Assembly (NCBI GenBank): GCA_019636175.1
Contig: JAHBYC010000017.1
Span: 1 to 53,391 of the forward strand
Source of the DNA: Caulobacter sp.
Lineage (GTDB): Bacteria; Pseudomonadota; Alphaproteobacteria; Caulobacterales; Caulobacteraceae
DNA: 53,391 nt
Direction of reading: 5' to 3'
Both the position numbers and the translations under genes were made by a program. The notes below the pieces were generated by a model. That model had not been told where the DNA came from. It saw nothing but the letters and a program-made list of their open reading frames with translations, and made no database searches. Shown piece after piece: positions 8,135 to 16,722 of this stretch (position 1 is its first letter; each line of letters opens with the position of its first letter).

Positions 8135-9052
8135 TTAAGCTTCCGTCACCCGCGCCGCCGCCCGCTCGGCGCGCACGAAATCGACAAAGGCGCGCAGGGG
8201 GCCGGGGACCAGCCGGCGATCGGGATAGTAGAGGCTGGGGCCGGGAAAATGCTGGGACCAGTCGGGGAGGACCTCGACCAGCCGCCCGTCCGCCAGTTCC
8301 CGGGCGACGAAATCGGGGAAGGTGAACATCAGTCCGACGCCGTCGACGGCCGCGGCGACCAGGGTGTCGACGGCGTTGGTGACCAGCGGCGCGCGGCCGG
8401 GCGTCACCCGCAGGATTTCACCGTCCTTCTCGAACTCCCAGGGGGTCATCCCGCCGCTGGGAAAGCGGTGACGGACGCAGGCGTGGCCGGACACCTCCGA
8501 GGGATGGGCCGGGGTTCCCCTGGCCGCCAGATAGGCCGGGGCGGCGACCAGGGCGAAACGCATGGGCGGGCCCAGCGGCACGGCGATCATGTCCTGCTCA
8601 AGGGCTTCCTCGAACCGCACCCCGGCGTCAAAGCCGGCGGCGAAGATGTCGACGAAGCTGTCTTCGGAAACGATCTCCACCGTGACCCCCGGATTGGCGG
8701 CCATGAACCGGGGCAGCAGGGGCGGCAGGACCACCCGGGCGACGACGCCCGAAACGTTCAGCCGGAGGGTCCCCAGGGGCGTGTCGCGAAAGGCGTTCAC
8801 CGCCTCCAGGGCGCTGGCCACGCCCCCCAGCGCCGGCTCCAGCCGCTCGAGCAGACGGGCGCCGGCCTCGGTCAGGCCGACGCTGCGGGTCGTGCGGTTG
8901 AGCAGCCGCACGCCCAGCCGGTCTTCCAGCCGCCGGACGGCCTGGCTGAGGCTGGAGGCGGAGACCCGGCGGCGGATGGCGGCGGCGCGAAAGCCCCGGG
9001 CCTGGGCCACGGCATTGAAGGCGTCGAGATCGGCGAGATCGGGCGGTATCAT
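8135..9052 (-). CDS. LysR-family transcriptional regulator
   Basis: 305 residues: N-terminal winged helix-turn-helix (about 1-65, with RGFRAAAIRRRVSASSLSQAV as the recognition region and LEDRLGVRLLNRTTRSVGLTEAG after it), then a periplasmic-binding-protein-like effector domain (about 90-295). The segment FRFPSGG-type substitution and DTLVAAAVDGVGLMFTFP fit the group of LysR proteins that sit beside oxidoreductases. It is divergent from the aldo/keto reductase at 9168 with a 115-base shared promoter region, so that gene is the likely target. Effector unknown. Confidence 0.9.
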   Translation of the reverse strand: MIPPDLADLDAFNAVAQARGFRAAAIRRRVSASSLSQAVRRLEDRLGVRLLNRTTRSVGLTEAGARLLERLEPALGGVASALEAVNAFRDTPLGTLRLNVSGVVARVVLPPLLPRFMAANPGVTVEIVSEDSFVDIFAAGFDAGVRFEEALEQDMIAVPLGPPMRFALVAAPAYLAARGTPAHPSEVSGHACVRHRFPSGGMTPWEFEKDGEILRVTPGRAPLVTNAVDTLVAAAVDGVGLMFTFPDFVARELADGRLVEVLPDWSQHFPGPSLYYPDRRLVPGPLRAFVDFVRAERAAARVTEA

Positions 9053-9167
9053 TGTGCAAATATCCGAACAGGCCGTGGCCTATAGCATGGATTATCGCAC
9101 AGTCTTCCCGGCGCCATAAGGCGGGCCAGGGACGCGGCCACAGTCGGCCCGTCGAGGAGAAATCACC

Positions 9168-10163
9168 ATGCAGACCCGCAAGCTTGGCCGCACCGGCCCC
9201 GATGTTTCCCGGATCGGCCTCGGCGCCATGGGGATGAGCGACATGTACGGCCCGGCGGACCGGACCGAAAGCATCGCCACCGTCCACGCCGCCCTGGACG
9301 CCGGCGTCACCCTGATCGACACCGGCGACTTCTACGGCAGCGGCCACAACGAAATGCTGCTGGCCGAGGCGCTGCAGGATGTGGCCCGGGACCGCTATCA
9401 ACTGAGCGTCAAGTTCGGCGGCTTGCGCGGCCCCGACGGCCAGTTCATCGGCTATGACTGCCGTCCCAAGGCGATCAGGAACTTCCTGGCCATGTCGCTG
9501 CGCCGGCTGCGGGTCGACTACATCGACATCTACCGGCCCTCGCGCCTCGACCCCGACGTGCCGATCGAGGACACCATCGGCGCTATCGGCGAGATGGTCC
9601 AGGCCGGCTATGTGCGTCACATCGGCCTGTCCGAGGTCGGGGCCGGGACCATCCGCAAGGCCGCGGCGACCCACGCCATCTGCGATCTGCAGATCGAGTA
9701 TTCGCTGATCAGCCGGGGGATCGAGGAGGCCATCCTGCCGACCTGCCGTGAGCTGGGCATCGACATCACCGCCTACGGCGTTCTGGCCCGCGGGCTGATC
9801 AGCGGCCACTGGAGCAAGGACCGCCCGGCGGCAGGACGCGACATCCGGGGCTTCAGCCCCCGTTTCCAGGGCGAGAATCTGGATCACAACCTGGCGCTGG
9901 CCGATGCGCTTGGCCGGGTGGCGGCGCGGAAGGGGGTGACAACGGCTCAGCTCGCCATCGCCTGGGTGGCCTCGCGGGGCGATGATGTCGTCCCCCTGAT
10001 CGGCGCCCGCAAGCGCGAGCGGCTGGGCGAGGCGCTGGGGGCGCTGGACGTGACGTTGACCGCCGACGACCTGGCGGCCATCGAGGCGGCGGCGCCGAAG
10101 GGCTCGGCCCACGGCAGCCGCTATCCCGAAGCGCTGATGGTCCACCTCGACAGCGAGCGGTAG
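9168..10163 (+). CDS. Aldo/keto reductase
   Basis: 331-residue TIM-barrel oxidoreductase using NADP(H). RKLGRTGPDVSRIGLGAMGM is the usual N-terminus; DTGDFYGSG supplies Asp51 and Tyr56, SVKFGG supplies Lys82. The fourth tetrad residue, normally a His in a LHR-type strand, is replaced: the strand reads DIYRPSRLDPD, with Ser125 at the expected place. I recall this RP-x-RLD variant in a subset of the family; its effect on activity is not known to me. The C-terminal VPLIGARKRERL binds the cofactor phosphate. GAGGAG lies upstream of the ATG. Divergent LysR gene probably controls it. Confidence 0.9.
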   Translation: MQTRKLGRTGPDVSRIGLGAMGMSDMYGPADRTESIATVHAALDAGVTLIDTGDFYGSGHNEMLLAEALQDVARDRYQLSVKFGGLRGPDGQFIGYDCRPKAIRNFLAMSLRRLRVDYIDIYRPSRLDPDVPIEDTIGAIGEMVQAGYVRHIGLSEVGAGTIRKAAATHAICDLQIEYSLISRGIEEAILPTCRELGIDITAYGVLARGLISGHWSKDRPAAGRDIRGFSPRFQGENLDHNLALADALGRVAARKGVTTAQLAIAWVASRGDDVVPLIGARKRERLGEALGALDVTLTADDLAAIEAAAPKGSAHGSRYPEALMVHLDSER

Positions 10164-10229
10164 ATTACCTCCGAGGTCATGGCGGCGGCGGCCTGGCGCT
10201 GGCAGACTGGCGCAAAGAGGAGCCTCGCC

Positions 10230-10616
10230 ATGACCTTTGACGCCGCCGCCCTGCCGTTCGCCAGGTTGATGGGCGTGGAATTCACCGAGGCGTCGAAGGA
10301 GAAGGTGGTCGGCAGGCTGCTGGTTCGCGACGACCTCTGCACTGCCGGGGCCATCCTGCATGGCGGGGCGGTGATGGCCTTCGCCGACAGCCTGGGCGCC
10401 GTCGGGGCCTTCCTCAACCTGGCGCCCGGCCAGCACACCACCACCCTCGAGAGCAAGACGAACTTCCTGGGCGTGGCCAAGGCCGGAACGACGGTGACGG
10501 GGACATCGGTTCCCCTGCACGTCGGCGGCCGCACCAGCGTCTGGCAGACCCGGATCGAGGGCGAGGGCGGCAAACTGGTGGGCCTGGTCACCCAGACCCA
10601 GATGGTGCTGGGGTGA
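10230..10616 (+). CDS. PaaI-type hotdog thioesterase
   Basis: 128 residues in a single hotdog domain. LHGGAVMAFADSLGAVGAF contains the HGG motif and the conserved Asp of the PaaI/YdiI group that hydrolyses aryl- or acyl-CoA esters; KTNFLGVAKAG is the following strand pair. The start at 10230 is chosen because AAAGAGGA precedes it and the hotdog fold begins soon after; an in-frame ATG 51 bases upstream lacks such a site. It overlaps the next gene by four bases. Substrate unknown. Confidence 0.85.
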   Translation: MTFDAAALPFARLMGVEFTEASKEKVVGRLLVRDDLCTAGAILHGGAVMAFADSLGAVGAFLNLAPGQHTTTLESKTNFLGVAKAGTTVTGTSVPLHVGGRTSVWQTRIEGEGGKLVGLVTQTQMVLG

Positions 10617-11041
10617 TCGAGGCCTGGATCCTCGAGGCCGGCGACGAGGATATTCTGGCGCGGGCCTATGAGGCGATCGGCGAAGAGCGGCCCTCGCCGG
10701 AGCGCTGTCGCGCCCTGCTGGCCAATCCGTCCTTCGTCGGGGTCGCGGCGATGGCGCCGGAGCCGGTCGGCTTCACCTGGGGCCACTTCCTGGCGCATCC
10801 GGAGGGGGATGCCCTGCTGCTCTATTCCATCGATGTGGCCGAGGCGACGCGGCGGCAGGGCGCGGGGCGGGCCATGGTCGAGACGATGAAGGCGCTGGCC
10901 GCCGCGCGCGGATGCTTCGAGATGTGGGTGGCGACCAACCGGTCCAACCCCGCCGCTATGGCGCTGTACCAGGCGGCGGGGGGAATATCGGACGCCGACG
11001 ACGAGGTGGTGTTCGCCTTCCCGACGGACGCTCAGACGTAG
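10613..11041 (+). CDS. GNAT-family N-acetyltransferase
   Basis: 142 residues beginning at a GTG overlapping the thioesterase stop (GTGA). The acetyl-CoA binding motif A is visible as IDVAEATRRQGAGRAMVETM (R-x-x-G-x-G/A form), followed by the motif-B region MWVATNRSNPAAMALYQAAGG. Acceptor substrate cannot be predicted. Coupling with a CoA-thioesterase may only reflect shared transcription. Confidence 0.85.
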   Translation: MIEAWILEAGDEDILARAYEAIGEERPSPERCRALLANPSFVGVAAMAPEPVGFTWGHFLAHPEGDALLLYSIDVAEATRRQGAGRAMVETMKALAAARGCFEMWVATNRSNPAAMALYQAAGGISDADDEVVFAFPTDAQT

Positions 11042-11095
11042 AGTGTCTGCAGTCCCGACCGAAGGATGACGGCGGAAGGAGAGGCGGCCGCGGCG

Positions 11096-11953
11096 CTAGA
11101 CCAGCGCCCGCCCGTACATCGCCAGCAAGGCCGCCCAGGCCCGTTCGGCTTCCGGTTCGTCATAGGCGGCCGAGCCGGGAACGCACCAGCCGTGGTTGGC
11201 GGCATAGACCTCCACCGTCGCGTCATGGCCGGCGAAGGCCTGCCTGAGGATGGTCTTGCTCTCGGGCTGTCTGGCGTCGTCGTTGGCCGCCACGCCGAAA
11301 TACATCGCCGCCTTGATCTTCGGGGCCAGCAGATGGGGGCTGTCGGGGGCGTCGGTGGTCAGGCCGCCGCCATGGAAGCTGCCCCCGGCGCCGACCCGGT
11401 CCGGCCGGGCGGCGGCGGCGCGGACGACGATCGCCCCGCCCATGCAGTAGCCGGTGAAGCCGACCGGGGCTTTGGCGTTGACCGCCTTCTGGCCGTCCAG
11501 CCAGTCGATCCAGGCGCTGCAGTCGCGGGTGACGTTGTCGGGCGTCAGCAGGGCCCGGGGCGCCGCCAGCTTCTCGCGGTCGGCGGGGTTGGAAAAATCG
11601 AACGGACCGGTGATCAGCGGAGCCTTCTGGCTGCGGTAATAGACATTGGGGACGACGACGCTGTAGCCGGCGCCGGCCAGCCGTTTGCCCATCTGGCGGA
11701 ATACCGGCCTCAGGCCGATGACATCGGTGATCATCACCACGCCGGGGCGCGGCTTGCCGTCGGAGGGATGGAAGAAGGCCGCGTCGCAGGCGCCGTCCGG
11801 GCTGGGGATCGAGACGTCGGATTCCACGACGGTCTCGGCCGCGGTGGCCGCCCCGGCCGCGGCGGCGCCGGCGGCGAGCGAGGCCAGTCCAAATCCGCGA
11901 CGCGAGAGGCGGGGATCCTGGCTGACGCCGGACTGTTCATCGTCGAGGGGCAT
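11096..11953 (-). CDS. Dienelactone hydrolase-family protein, Tat-exported
   Basis: 285-residue alpha/beta hydrolase. A twin-arginine motif LSRRGFGLASLAAGAAAAG at about residues 17-35 indicates Tat export. The nucleophile elbow GYCMGG (Cys170) has the Cys typical of dienelactone hydrolases; NDD and the HGWC segment provide the Asp and His. Relatives hydrolyse lactones or esters, and substrate is open. Converges on the GNAT gene with a 54-base gap. Confidence 0.85.
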   Translation of the reverse strand: MPLDDEQSGVSQDPRLSRRGFGLASLAAGAAAAGAATAAETVVESDVSIPSPDGACDAAFFHPSDGKPRPGVVMITDVIGLRPVFRQMGKRLAGAGYSVVVPNVYYRSQKAPLITGPFDFSNPADREKLAAPRALLTPDNVTRDCSAWIDWLDGQKAVNAKAPVGFTGYCMGGAIVVRAAAARPDRVGAGGSFHGGGLTTDAPDSPHLLAPKIKAAMYFGVAANDDARQPESKTILRQAFAGHDATVEVYAANHGWCVPGSAAYDEPEAERAWAALLAMYGRALV

Positions 11954-11991
11954 GGTCGATCTTCTTTGCGTGCAAGGCGATCTAGTCTGGA

Positions 11992-12768
11992 TCAGTCCGA
12001 GGGCGAGATCACCCCCGCATCGCCCGGCGCGCCCTGCTGGCGAGCGCGCAGCCAGCGCAGGCGATAGGCGTTCATCGCCGTCGCCCCCAGCTGATCGAGC
12101 AGTCGGTAGTTGACGAAGGCCCCCACCGGAGCGCCGATCACCGGCAGCATCTGGGCCAGCTTGGCCAGGTCGATGTAGTCGCGATACTGCTGCTGGAAGG
12201 TGCGCCAGTCGAAGTCGGCGTGCGATCCGGGGCGGCCGTCGGCCTCGCTGTCCCAGGCCTCGATTTTCGCCAGGACGGCCTGGCGATGGTCGGCGCTGGA
12301 GAAGGCCAGCTGGAAGATGGACAGGATATAGAGCCGCTCGTCCCAGCTCTCGCCGTCATGGCCGTAGAGGCCGGCGATTTCGAACAGCAGCTTGATCTTG
12401 AAGCCGATCAGCACCGGGAAGTCGGCCGCCGCCATCAGGAAGCCGCCGGCGCCGGTGACGCCGCCCTCGGCCGCCGCCATGGCGCGGTAGGCGGCGATCC
12501 GCTGCCGCACCAGGGCCTCCCGCGCGCCCAGGGAAGCCTTTTGCAGGGGCGGGGCGGTGGTGATGTCCGATCCGCTGAGGATGGCCCGGGTCAGGTGCTC
12601 GATGACCTTGGTCACCGCCGCATGGACCTTGTCGGGGATCAGATTGTTGATCGTCGCCTGCATGTGGCGGGAGGCCCGGTCGAGCGGACCGGGCTGGCGC
12701 ATCATCTTCTCGCGCCAGGCCGCCAGCTCCTCGGCCGCGACCGTTTCATGGAGGTCGAGGCGGGCCAT
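11992..12768 (-). CDS. EcsC family protein
   Basis: 258 residues with the EcsC pattern: an amphipathic N-terminal half (MRQPGPLDRASRHMQATINN, then IPDKVHAAVTKVIEHLTRA), a Gly/Ala-rich hydrophobic segment GGVTGAGGFLMAAADFPVLI, and the C-terminal block MLPVIGAPVGAFVNYRLLDQLG. The family takes its name from a Bacillus protein next to an ABC transporter; function is unknown. It follows neither ABC gene here. The gene ends 38 bases before the dienelactone-hydrolase-like gene on the same strand. Confidence 0.82.
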   Translation of the reverse strand: MARLDLHETVAAEELAAWREKMMRQPGPLDRASRHMQATINNLIPDKVHAAVTKVIEHLTRAILSGSDITTAPPLQKASLGAREALVRQRIAAYRAMAAAEGGVTGAGGFLMAAADFPVLIGFKIKLLFEIAGLYGHDGESWDERLYILSIFQLAFSSADHRQAVLAKIEAWDSEADGRPGSHADFDWRTFQQQYRDYIDLAKLAQMLPVIGAPVGAFVNYRLLDQLGATAMNAYRLRWLRARQQGAPGDAGVISPSD

Positions 12769-12776
12769 GATCAGCC

Positions 12777-12903
12777 GTCATCCCGGCCGTAGCCGCGACG
12801 CGGCGGAGCGCCGGGACCCAGGCGGGACGGGACTCCCTGTCGGCCAGCGTGGGGTGCAAGGAGTCTGGGTCCCGGATCGGCCCCGTGGGCCGTCCGGGAT
12901 GAC
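12777..12903. repeat. Intergenic inverted repeat (GTCATCCCGG / CCGGGATGAC family)
   Basis: Left arm 12777-12822 starts GTCATCCCGGCC and ends CCGGGACCCAG; right arm 12864-12903 starts CTGGGTCCCGG and ends CCGGGATGAC. It fills the gap between EcsC and leuB. Sister copies are at 44817-44968, 48550-48677 and 49903-50010. Confidence 0.75.
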
Positions 12904-12924
12904 GGGTTGGAGGAGGTCATGAGA

Positions 12925-13977
12925 CTACAACGCGGCGATCACGGCGTCGCCCATCTGCACGGTCGACAGCTCGCCGCCGAGATCACGGGTCCGCGCGCCG
13001 TTCGCCAGGGCCGTCTCCACCGCCTTGAACAGACGATCGGCCTCCGCCGCCCGGCCGAGCGACCAGCGCAGGGCCATCTCGAAGGACAGGATGGCGGCCA
13101 GGGGGTTGGCCACGCCTTGCCCGGCGATGTCGGGCGCCGAGCCGTGGATCGGCTCATAGAGCCCGGGCTTGCCGGGCTCGCCGAGGGCGGCGCTGGGCAG
13201 CATGCCGAGCGAGCCGGTCAGCTGGGCGGCGGCGTCGGACAGGATGTCGCCGAACAGGTTGTCGGTCAGCAGGACGTCGAACTGGGTGGGGGCCCGGACC
13301 AGCTGCATGGCGGCGTTGTCGGCCAGGATGTGTTCGAGCTGGACGTCGGGGTATTCGCGGCGGTGCAGGTCGGTGACCACCTCGCGCCACAGCAGGCCCG
13401 ACTCCATGACGTTGGACTTCTCGGCGCTGTGCACCTTGTTGCGGCGGGCCCGGGCCAGTTCGAAAGCCACGCGGCTGACCCGCTCGATCTCGCTCGTCGT
13501 ATAGACCTGGGTGTCGACGCCGCGCTTCTGGCCGTCGGGCAGGGTCTCGATGAAGCGGGGCTCGCCGAAATAGACCCCGCCGGTCAGCTCCCGCACGATC
13601 ATGATGTCCAGCCCGGCGACCAGGTCGCGCTTGAGGCTGGAGGCGTCGGCCAGGGCGTCGAAACACAGGGCGGGACGCAGGTTGGCGAAGACGTTCATCG
13701 CCTTGCGCAGGCCCAGCAGGCCCGCTTCCGGTCGATGCTGGCGTTCGACTCCCGCCCATTTCGGGCCGCCGACCGCGCCCATCAGCACAGCGTCGGCGCT
13801 ATTGGCGGCGTCGATGGCTTCGGCGGTGATCGGAACGCCATGCCGGTCATAGGAAATCCCGCCGAAGTCGCGCTCGTCCAGGGTGATGTCCGGCGTCAGA
13901 TGTTCGGCGACCCGGCGCACCTGGGCGATCACTTCAGGGCCGATGCCGTCGCCGGGCAGGAGGAGGAGGGTGGTCAT
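12925..13977 (-). CDS. leuB: 3-isopropylmalate dehydrogenase
   Basis: 350 residues of the isocitrate/isopropylmalate dehydrogenase family; oxidatively decarboxylates 3-isopropylmalate to 2-ketoisocaproate precursor in leucine synthesis, NAD-dependent. [12 protein letters not shown] is the N-terminal signature; the [12 protein letters not shown] loop, [17 protein letters not shown] and [19 protein letters not shown] are the substrate and Mg-binding segments; [17 protein letters not shown] is the cofactor-binding end. It is the last leu gene here and is separated by 240 bases (including an inverted repeat) from the coupled leuC-leuD block, so it may have its own promoter. Confidence 0.96.
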   Translation of the reverse strand: MTTLLLLPGDGIGPEVIAQVRRVAEHLTPDITLDERDFGGISYDRHGVPITAEAIDAANSADAVLMGAVGGPKWAGVERQHRPEAGLLGLRKAMNVFANLRPALCFDALADASSLKRDLVAGLDIMIVRELTGGVYFGEPRFIETLPDGQKRGVDTQVYTTSEIERVSRVAFELARARRNKVHSAEKSNVMESGLLWREVVTDLHRREYPDVQLEHILADNAAMQLVRAPTQFDVLLTDNLFGDILSDAAAQLTGSLGMLPSAALGEPGKPGLYEPIHGSAPDIAGQGVANPLAAILSFEMALRWSLGRAAEADRLFKAVETALANGARTRDLGGELSTVQMGDAVIAAL

Positions 13978-14003
13978 GGTCGTGGCAACGTCCGCTGTTC
14001 TTC

Positions 14004-14196
14004 TCCCTTCCCCCTGGAGGGGGGAAGGGCCGGGGATGGGGGTGGAGGCGGTCAGGCCAGGCTGTCTGGCTGGCGGCAGGGCCGGGAGGCGGGAAGGGGC
14101 GCGTGATCAGGCCGGCGGCGGGTCGATCCCGTCACCGCGTTAGCCGACAAGCCGCCACCCCCATCCCCAATCCTTCCCCCCTCCAGGGGGAAGGGG
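14004..14196. repeat. Intergenic inverted repeat between leuB and the ABM gene
   Basis: Arms about 14004-14048 and 14154-14196: CCCCCTGGAGGGGGGAAGG with GGGGATGGGGGTGG on the left, and the reverse complement on the right. The 100-base centre has no recognisable gene. Together they fill most of the 240-base space within the leucine cluster. Confidence 0.7.
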
Positions 14197-14217
14197 GCGA
14201 TGCGGCAACCGCCGCCT

Positions 14218-14517
14218 TCAGAACGCCTCGCCATCATTGGCCTCATACAGCTTGATGTCGCGATCCTTCAGCCCGGCGCCGGACAGCGCCGTGCGCCAGA
14301 CGGCCATGTGCGGGGTCTGGAAATGCGCCTGCAGGGCTGCCCGGTCGGTCCAGCGTTCGGACACCCGCACCAGTCCCGGCTCCAGAAGGTCGAGGGCGTA
14401 GGCGTAGGTCAGGCAGCCGTCCTCGGCCCGGCTGGCGGCGACCATCGTGGCCATCGCCGGCCTCAGGGTCTCGACCATGTCGGGATCGATCCGCACCGTG
14501 CCCATGACGATGATCAT
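14218..14517 (-). CDS. Antibiotic biosynthesis monooxygenase (ABM)-domain protein
   Basis: 99 residues of the ferredoxin-like ABM/YgiN fold. The opening IVMGTVRIDPD and CLTYAYALDLLEPGLVRVSERW follow the usual pattern of beta-strand, helix, then the E-x-W strand, and FQTPHMAVW is the conserved H-containing helix start. Such proteins are quinol or small-aromatic oxygenases or stress proteins. The ATG overlaps the leuD stop by one base (TGATG), so it is translated with leuD; its metabolic link to leucine synthesis is unknown. Confidence 0.85.
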   Translation of the reverse strand: MIIVMGTVRIDPDMVETLRPAMATMVAASRAEDGCLTYAYALDLLEPGLVRVSERWTDRAALQAHFQTPHMAVWRTALSGAGLKDRDIKLYEANDGEAF

Positions 14518-15128
14518 CAGGCGTCCTCCATCCAGGGCTCGCTGAGGGCCCGCTTGCTTTCGAACAGGTCGATGGCGCCGGCGTGCTGCAGCGTCTCGCC
14601 GATGGCGTCGAGCCCTTTGAGCAGCTTGTCCTTGCGGTCGGGGTCGATGTCGAAGCTGTAGCGCGTCCCCGACGGCGCGGTCACTGTCTGGCTTTCCAGA
14701 TCGACGGTGAAGACGTGGTTGCCGCCCTTGGCCTCGTCCATCAGGGCCTCGACCTCGTCGGGCTTGAGGATCACCGGCAGCAGGCCGTTGTTGAGGCAGT
14801 TGTTGCGGAAGATGTCGGCGAAGCTGGAGGAGATCACGCAGGTGATGCCGAAATCCATCAGCGCCCAGGGGGCGTGCTCGCGGCTGGAGCCGCAGCCGAA
14901 ATTGTCCCCGGCGATCAGCACCGCCGCGCCCTTGTATTCCGGGCGATTGAGCACGAAGTCGCTCTTTTCGCGGCCCTGCTCATCGAAGCGGAAGTCGTAG
15001 AACAGCCCCTTGGCCAGACCCTCGCGCTCGACGGTCTTGAGGAACTGCTTGGGAATGATCTGGTCGGTGTCGACATTGGCCAGATGCAGCGGCGCGGCGC
15101 GGCCGTCGAGACGGGTGAAGGGCTTCAT
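14517..15128 (-). CDS. leuD: 3-isopropylmalate dehydratase small subunit
   Basis: 203 residues; forms the swivel domain that completes LeuC in the isomerisation of 2- to 3-isopropylmalate. [14 protein letters not shown] is the N-terminal signature, [17 protein letters not shown] the conserved substrate-loop, and [19 protein letters not shown] the next conserved block. The start at 15128 is used because the protein then begins MKPFTRLDG as in the family, and this ATG overlaps the stop of the upstream VOC gene by four bases (ATGA). Confidence 0.96.
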   Translation of the reverse strand: MKPFTRLDGRAAPLHLANVDTDQIIPKQFLKTVEREGLAKGLFYDFRFDEQGREKSDFVLNRPEYKGAAVLIAGDNFGCGSSREHAPWALMDFGITCVISSSFADIFRNNCLNNGLLPVILKPDEVEALMDEAKGGNHVFTVDLESQTVTAPSGTRYSFDIDPDRKDKLLKGLDAIGETLQHAGAIDLFESKRALSEPWMEDA

Positions 15129-15958
15129 GTCGCCAATCCGAGAATAAGGGTGGGCACGCCGGCCGGGGCGTCCTTGATGGTGAACACCCGGGTGCCGGGC
15201 TTGCGGCCGTCGCGGATCTCGCTGAGCTGAAGTCCGGCGGCGGTCATCCGGGCGTGGGCGGCGTCGATGTCCGGGACCCGCCAGGTCAGGCCCCACAGGC
15301 TGTCGGGGTCGTCGTTGGGCTCGTCCTTCAGCCGGTGGGCCACCTCAACCACAAGACCGCCGACCTTGAAGAACATCAACCGGCTGCCCCAGGCCTCGTT
15401 GGTCCGGTCCAGCCGGAAGTCGAGGCCCAGACGCGCCCCGTAGAGGGCGGCGGCGCGGTTGGGATGACGGGTCGAGACCACGACATGGTCGAGGCCGCTG
15501 ACGGCGGCGGCCTCGTCGCCGGTCGCGGGGGCGAGGGGCCAATCGGGGGTTTCGCCGATCAGGAAGGTGGTGACCCCGTGGGTCGCGTCGAGATCGAGGA
15601 TCGAGGTCGGCCAGAGGCGGGCCTCACCGGCCTGGTTCTTCGTCCGGATCGGCATGAGCTCGGTCGAGGGGATCGACAGGCGGGCCAGCCGCCCGCGCTC
15701 GGCCTCGACATCGTCGCTGGCGAAGGCCAGGCCCCAGAGCCCCGCGCCTTTCGCCTTCAGCCAGGCGCCGGAGGGGCCATGTTCTCCGGGGGCGATGATG
15801 TCCAGGGCGGTGTTGCCCAGCTGGAACCAGGCGTGCCGCACCGGACCGCTGGCTCCGCGCCAGTCGGGCGAGCGGCCGAGCAGGTTCGAATAGCCTTCGA
15901 CGGCGGCGTCGAGGTCGTCAACGACAAGGGCAATGTGGTCGAGGGCGGTGATGGTCAT
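15125..15958 (-). CDS. VOC-superfamily (glyoxalase-like) protein
   Basis: 277 residues in two vicinal-oxygen-chelate modules: [20 protein letters not shown] near the start and [19 protein letters not shown] at about residue 155. The paired LDH starts give the His ligands expected for a metal site, and the second module ends in Glu-containing strands (LVVEVAH). Similar proteins are annotated as glyoxalase-like or dioxygenase-like, with unknown substrates. Both ends overlap neighbours by four bases, placing it in the middle of the leuC-leuD transcript. Confidence 0.85.
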   Translation of the reverse strand: MTITALDHIALVVDDLDAAVEGYSNLLGRSPDWRGASGPVRHAWFQLGNTALDIIAPGEHGPSGAWLKAKGAGLWGLAFASDDVEAERGRLARLSIPSTELMPIRTKNQAGEARLWPTSILDLDATHGVTTFLIGETPDWPLAPATGDEAAAVSGLDHVVVSTRHPNRAAALYGARLGLDFRLDRTNEAWGSRLMFFKVGGLVVEVAHRLKDEPNDDPDSLWGLTWRVPDIDAAHARMTAAGLQLSEIRDGRKPGTRVFTIKDAPAGVPTLILGLAT

Positions 15959-16722
15959 GGGATCGCCCTCAACGGTTCGAGCAGACCGGGGTTGGCCGCC
16001 AGATACTTGGACGCCGCCTTCACCTGCCGCACAAGGCCGTCCTTAAGCCAGCGGTCGGCGGAGTCGGCAGGCAGGCCTTTTAGGGCGATGAACACGGCCA
16101 GGGCGAAGGCCCAGCTTCGCTCTGACAGATAGCCGGACCGGCTGGAGGACCAACCCTGGCTCTGACCGTCGCTGAACTGCTGGAAATGGAAGGCGGCGTT
16201 GGCGCCGAACACGCCGAAGCCGGCATAGGCGACGCAGAGGTCGGTCAGCAGTTCGTGGGCCTCTTCGCCGCCAGGCATCTGCTCGCTGACACTGCCGGTC
16301 AGATAGTGGCTGAGTTCATGGGCGAAGGTAGCGACCAACTGGTGCGGCTGGCTGATCAGGTCGTCCGCGTAGCTGATGATGACCTTGTTGCCGTCCCACT
16401 CGAAGGCCCCGTTGGCGCCGCCGCTCTCAAAGGTCCCGTAGCTGAGGCCGGCCAGGCTGGGCGCCCGCTTGAAGGGTTCGAGCGAGACGTACCAATCCTG
16501 CATCCCCATGCCGGACCGCACGCAGTCAAAGATATGGGTCCCGAGCGCCCGGCCCTTGGCTTTGGTGGGCGGGAAGAAGTCACGGTTGGGCATCGCCAGG
16601 GGGCTGGCGGAGATCCGCTCCATGCCGCCCAGGTTCCGCATCAGCCAGCCATAGCCGTCGAGCAGCCACGCCTCGATCTCGGCGTCCAGGAAGGTCTGCT
16701 TGGCGAAAAGCTTGAAGATCAT
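15955..16722 (-). CDS. HExxH putative zinc metallopeptidase-like protein
   Basis: 255 residues I cannot place in a named family. The zinc-binding signature HELSH occurs at residues 135-139 in [12 protein letters not shown], with a Glu-rich helix downstream ([11 protein letters not shown]) that could provide the third ligand, as in gluzincins. The rest is soluble with no signal peptide, so it would act in the cytoplasm. ATG at 16722 overlaps the leuC stop by four bases and its own stop overlaps the VOC start, so expression is tied to leuC. Whether it is catalytically active is unknown. Confidence 0.8.
   Translation of the reverse strand: MIFKLFAKQTFLDAEIEAWLLDGYGWLMRNLGGMERISASPLAMPNRDFFPPTKAKGRALGTHIFDCVRSGMGMQDWYVSLEPFKRAPSLAGLSYGTFESGGANGAFEWDGNKVIISYADDLISQPHQLVATFAHELSHYLTGSVSEQMPGGEEAHELLTDLCVAYAGFGVFGANAAFHFQQFSDGQSQGWSSSRSGYLSERSWAFALAVFIALKGLPADSADRWLKDGLVRQVKAASKYLAANPGLLEPLRAIP

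Noticed and set aside
8628-10520. 630-codon minus-strand frame spanning LysR, aldo/keto reductase and thioesterase genes
   Set aside because: It crosses several well-supported genes and a promoter region and consists of Arg/Gly/Ala-rich low-complexity sequence.
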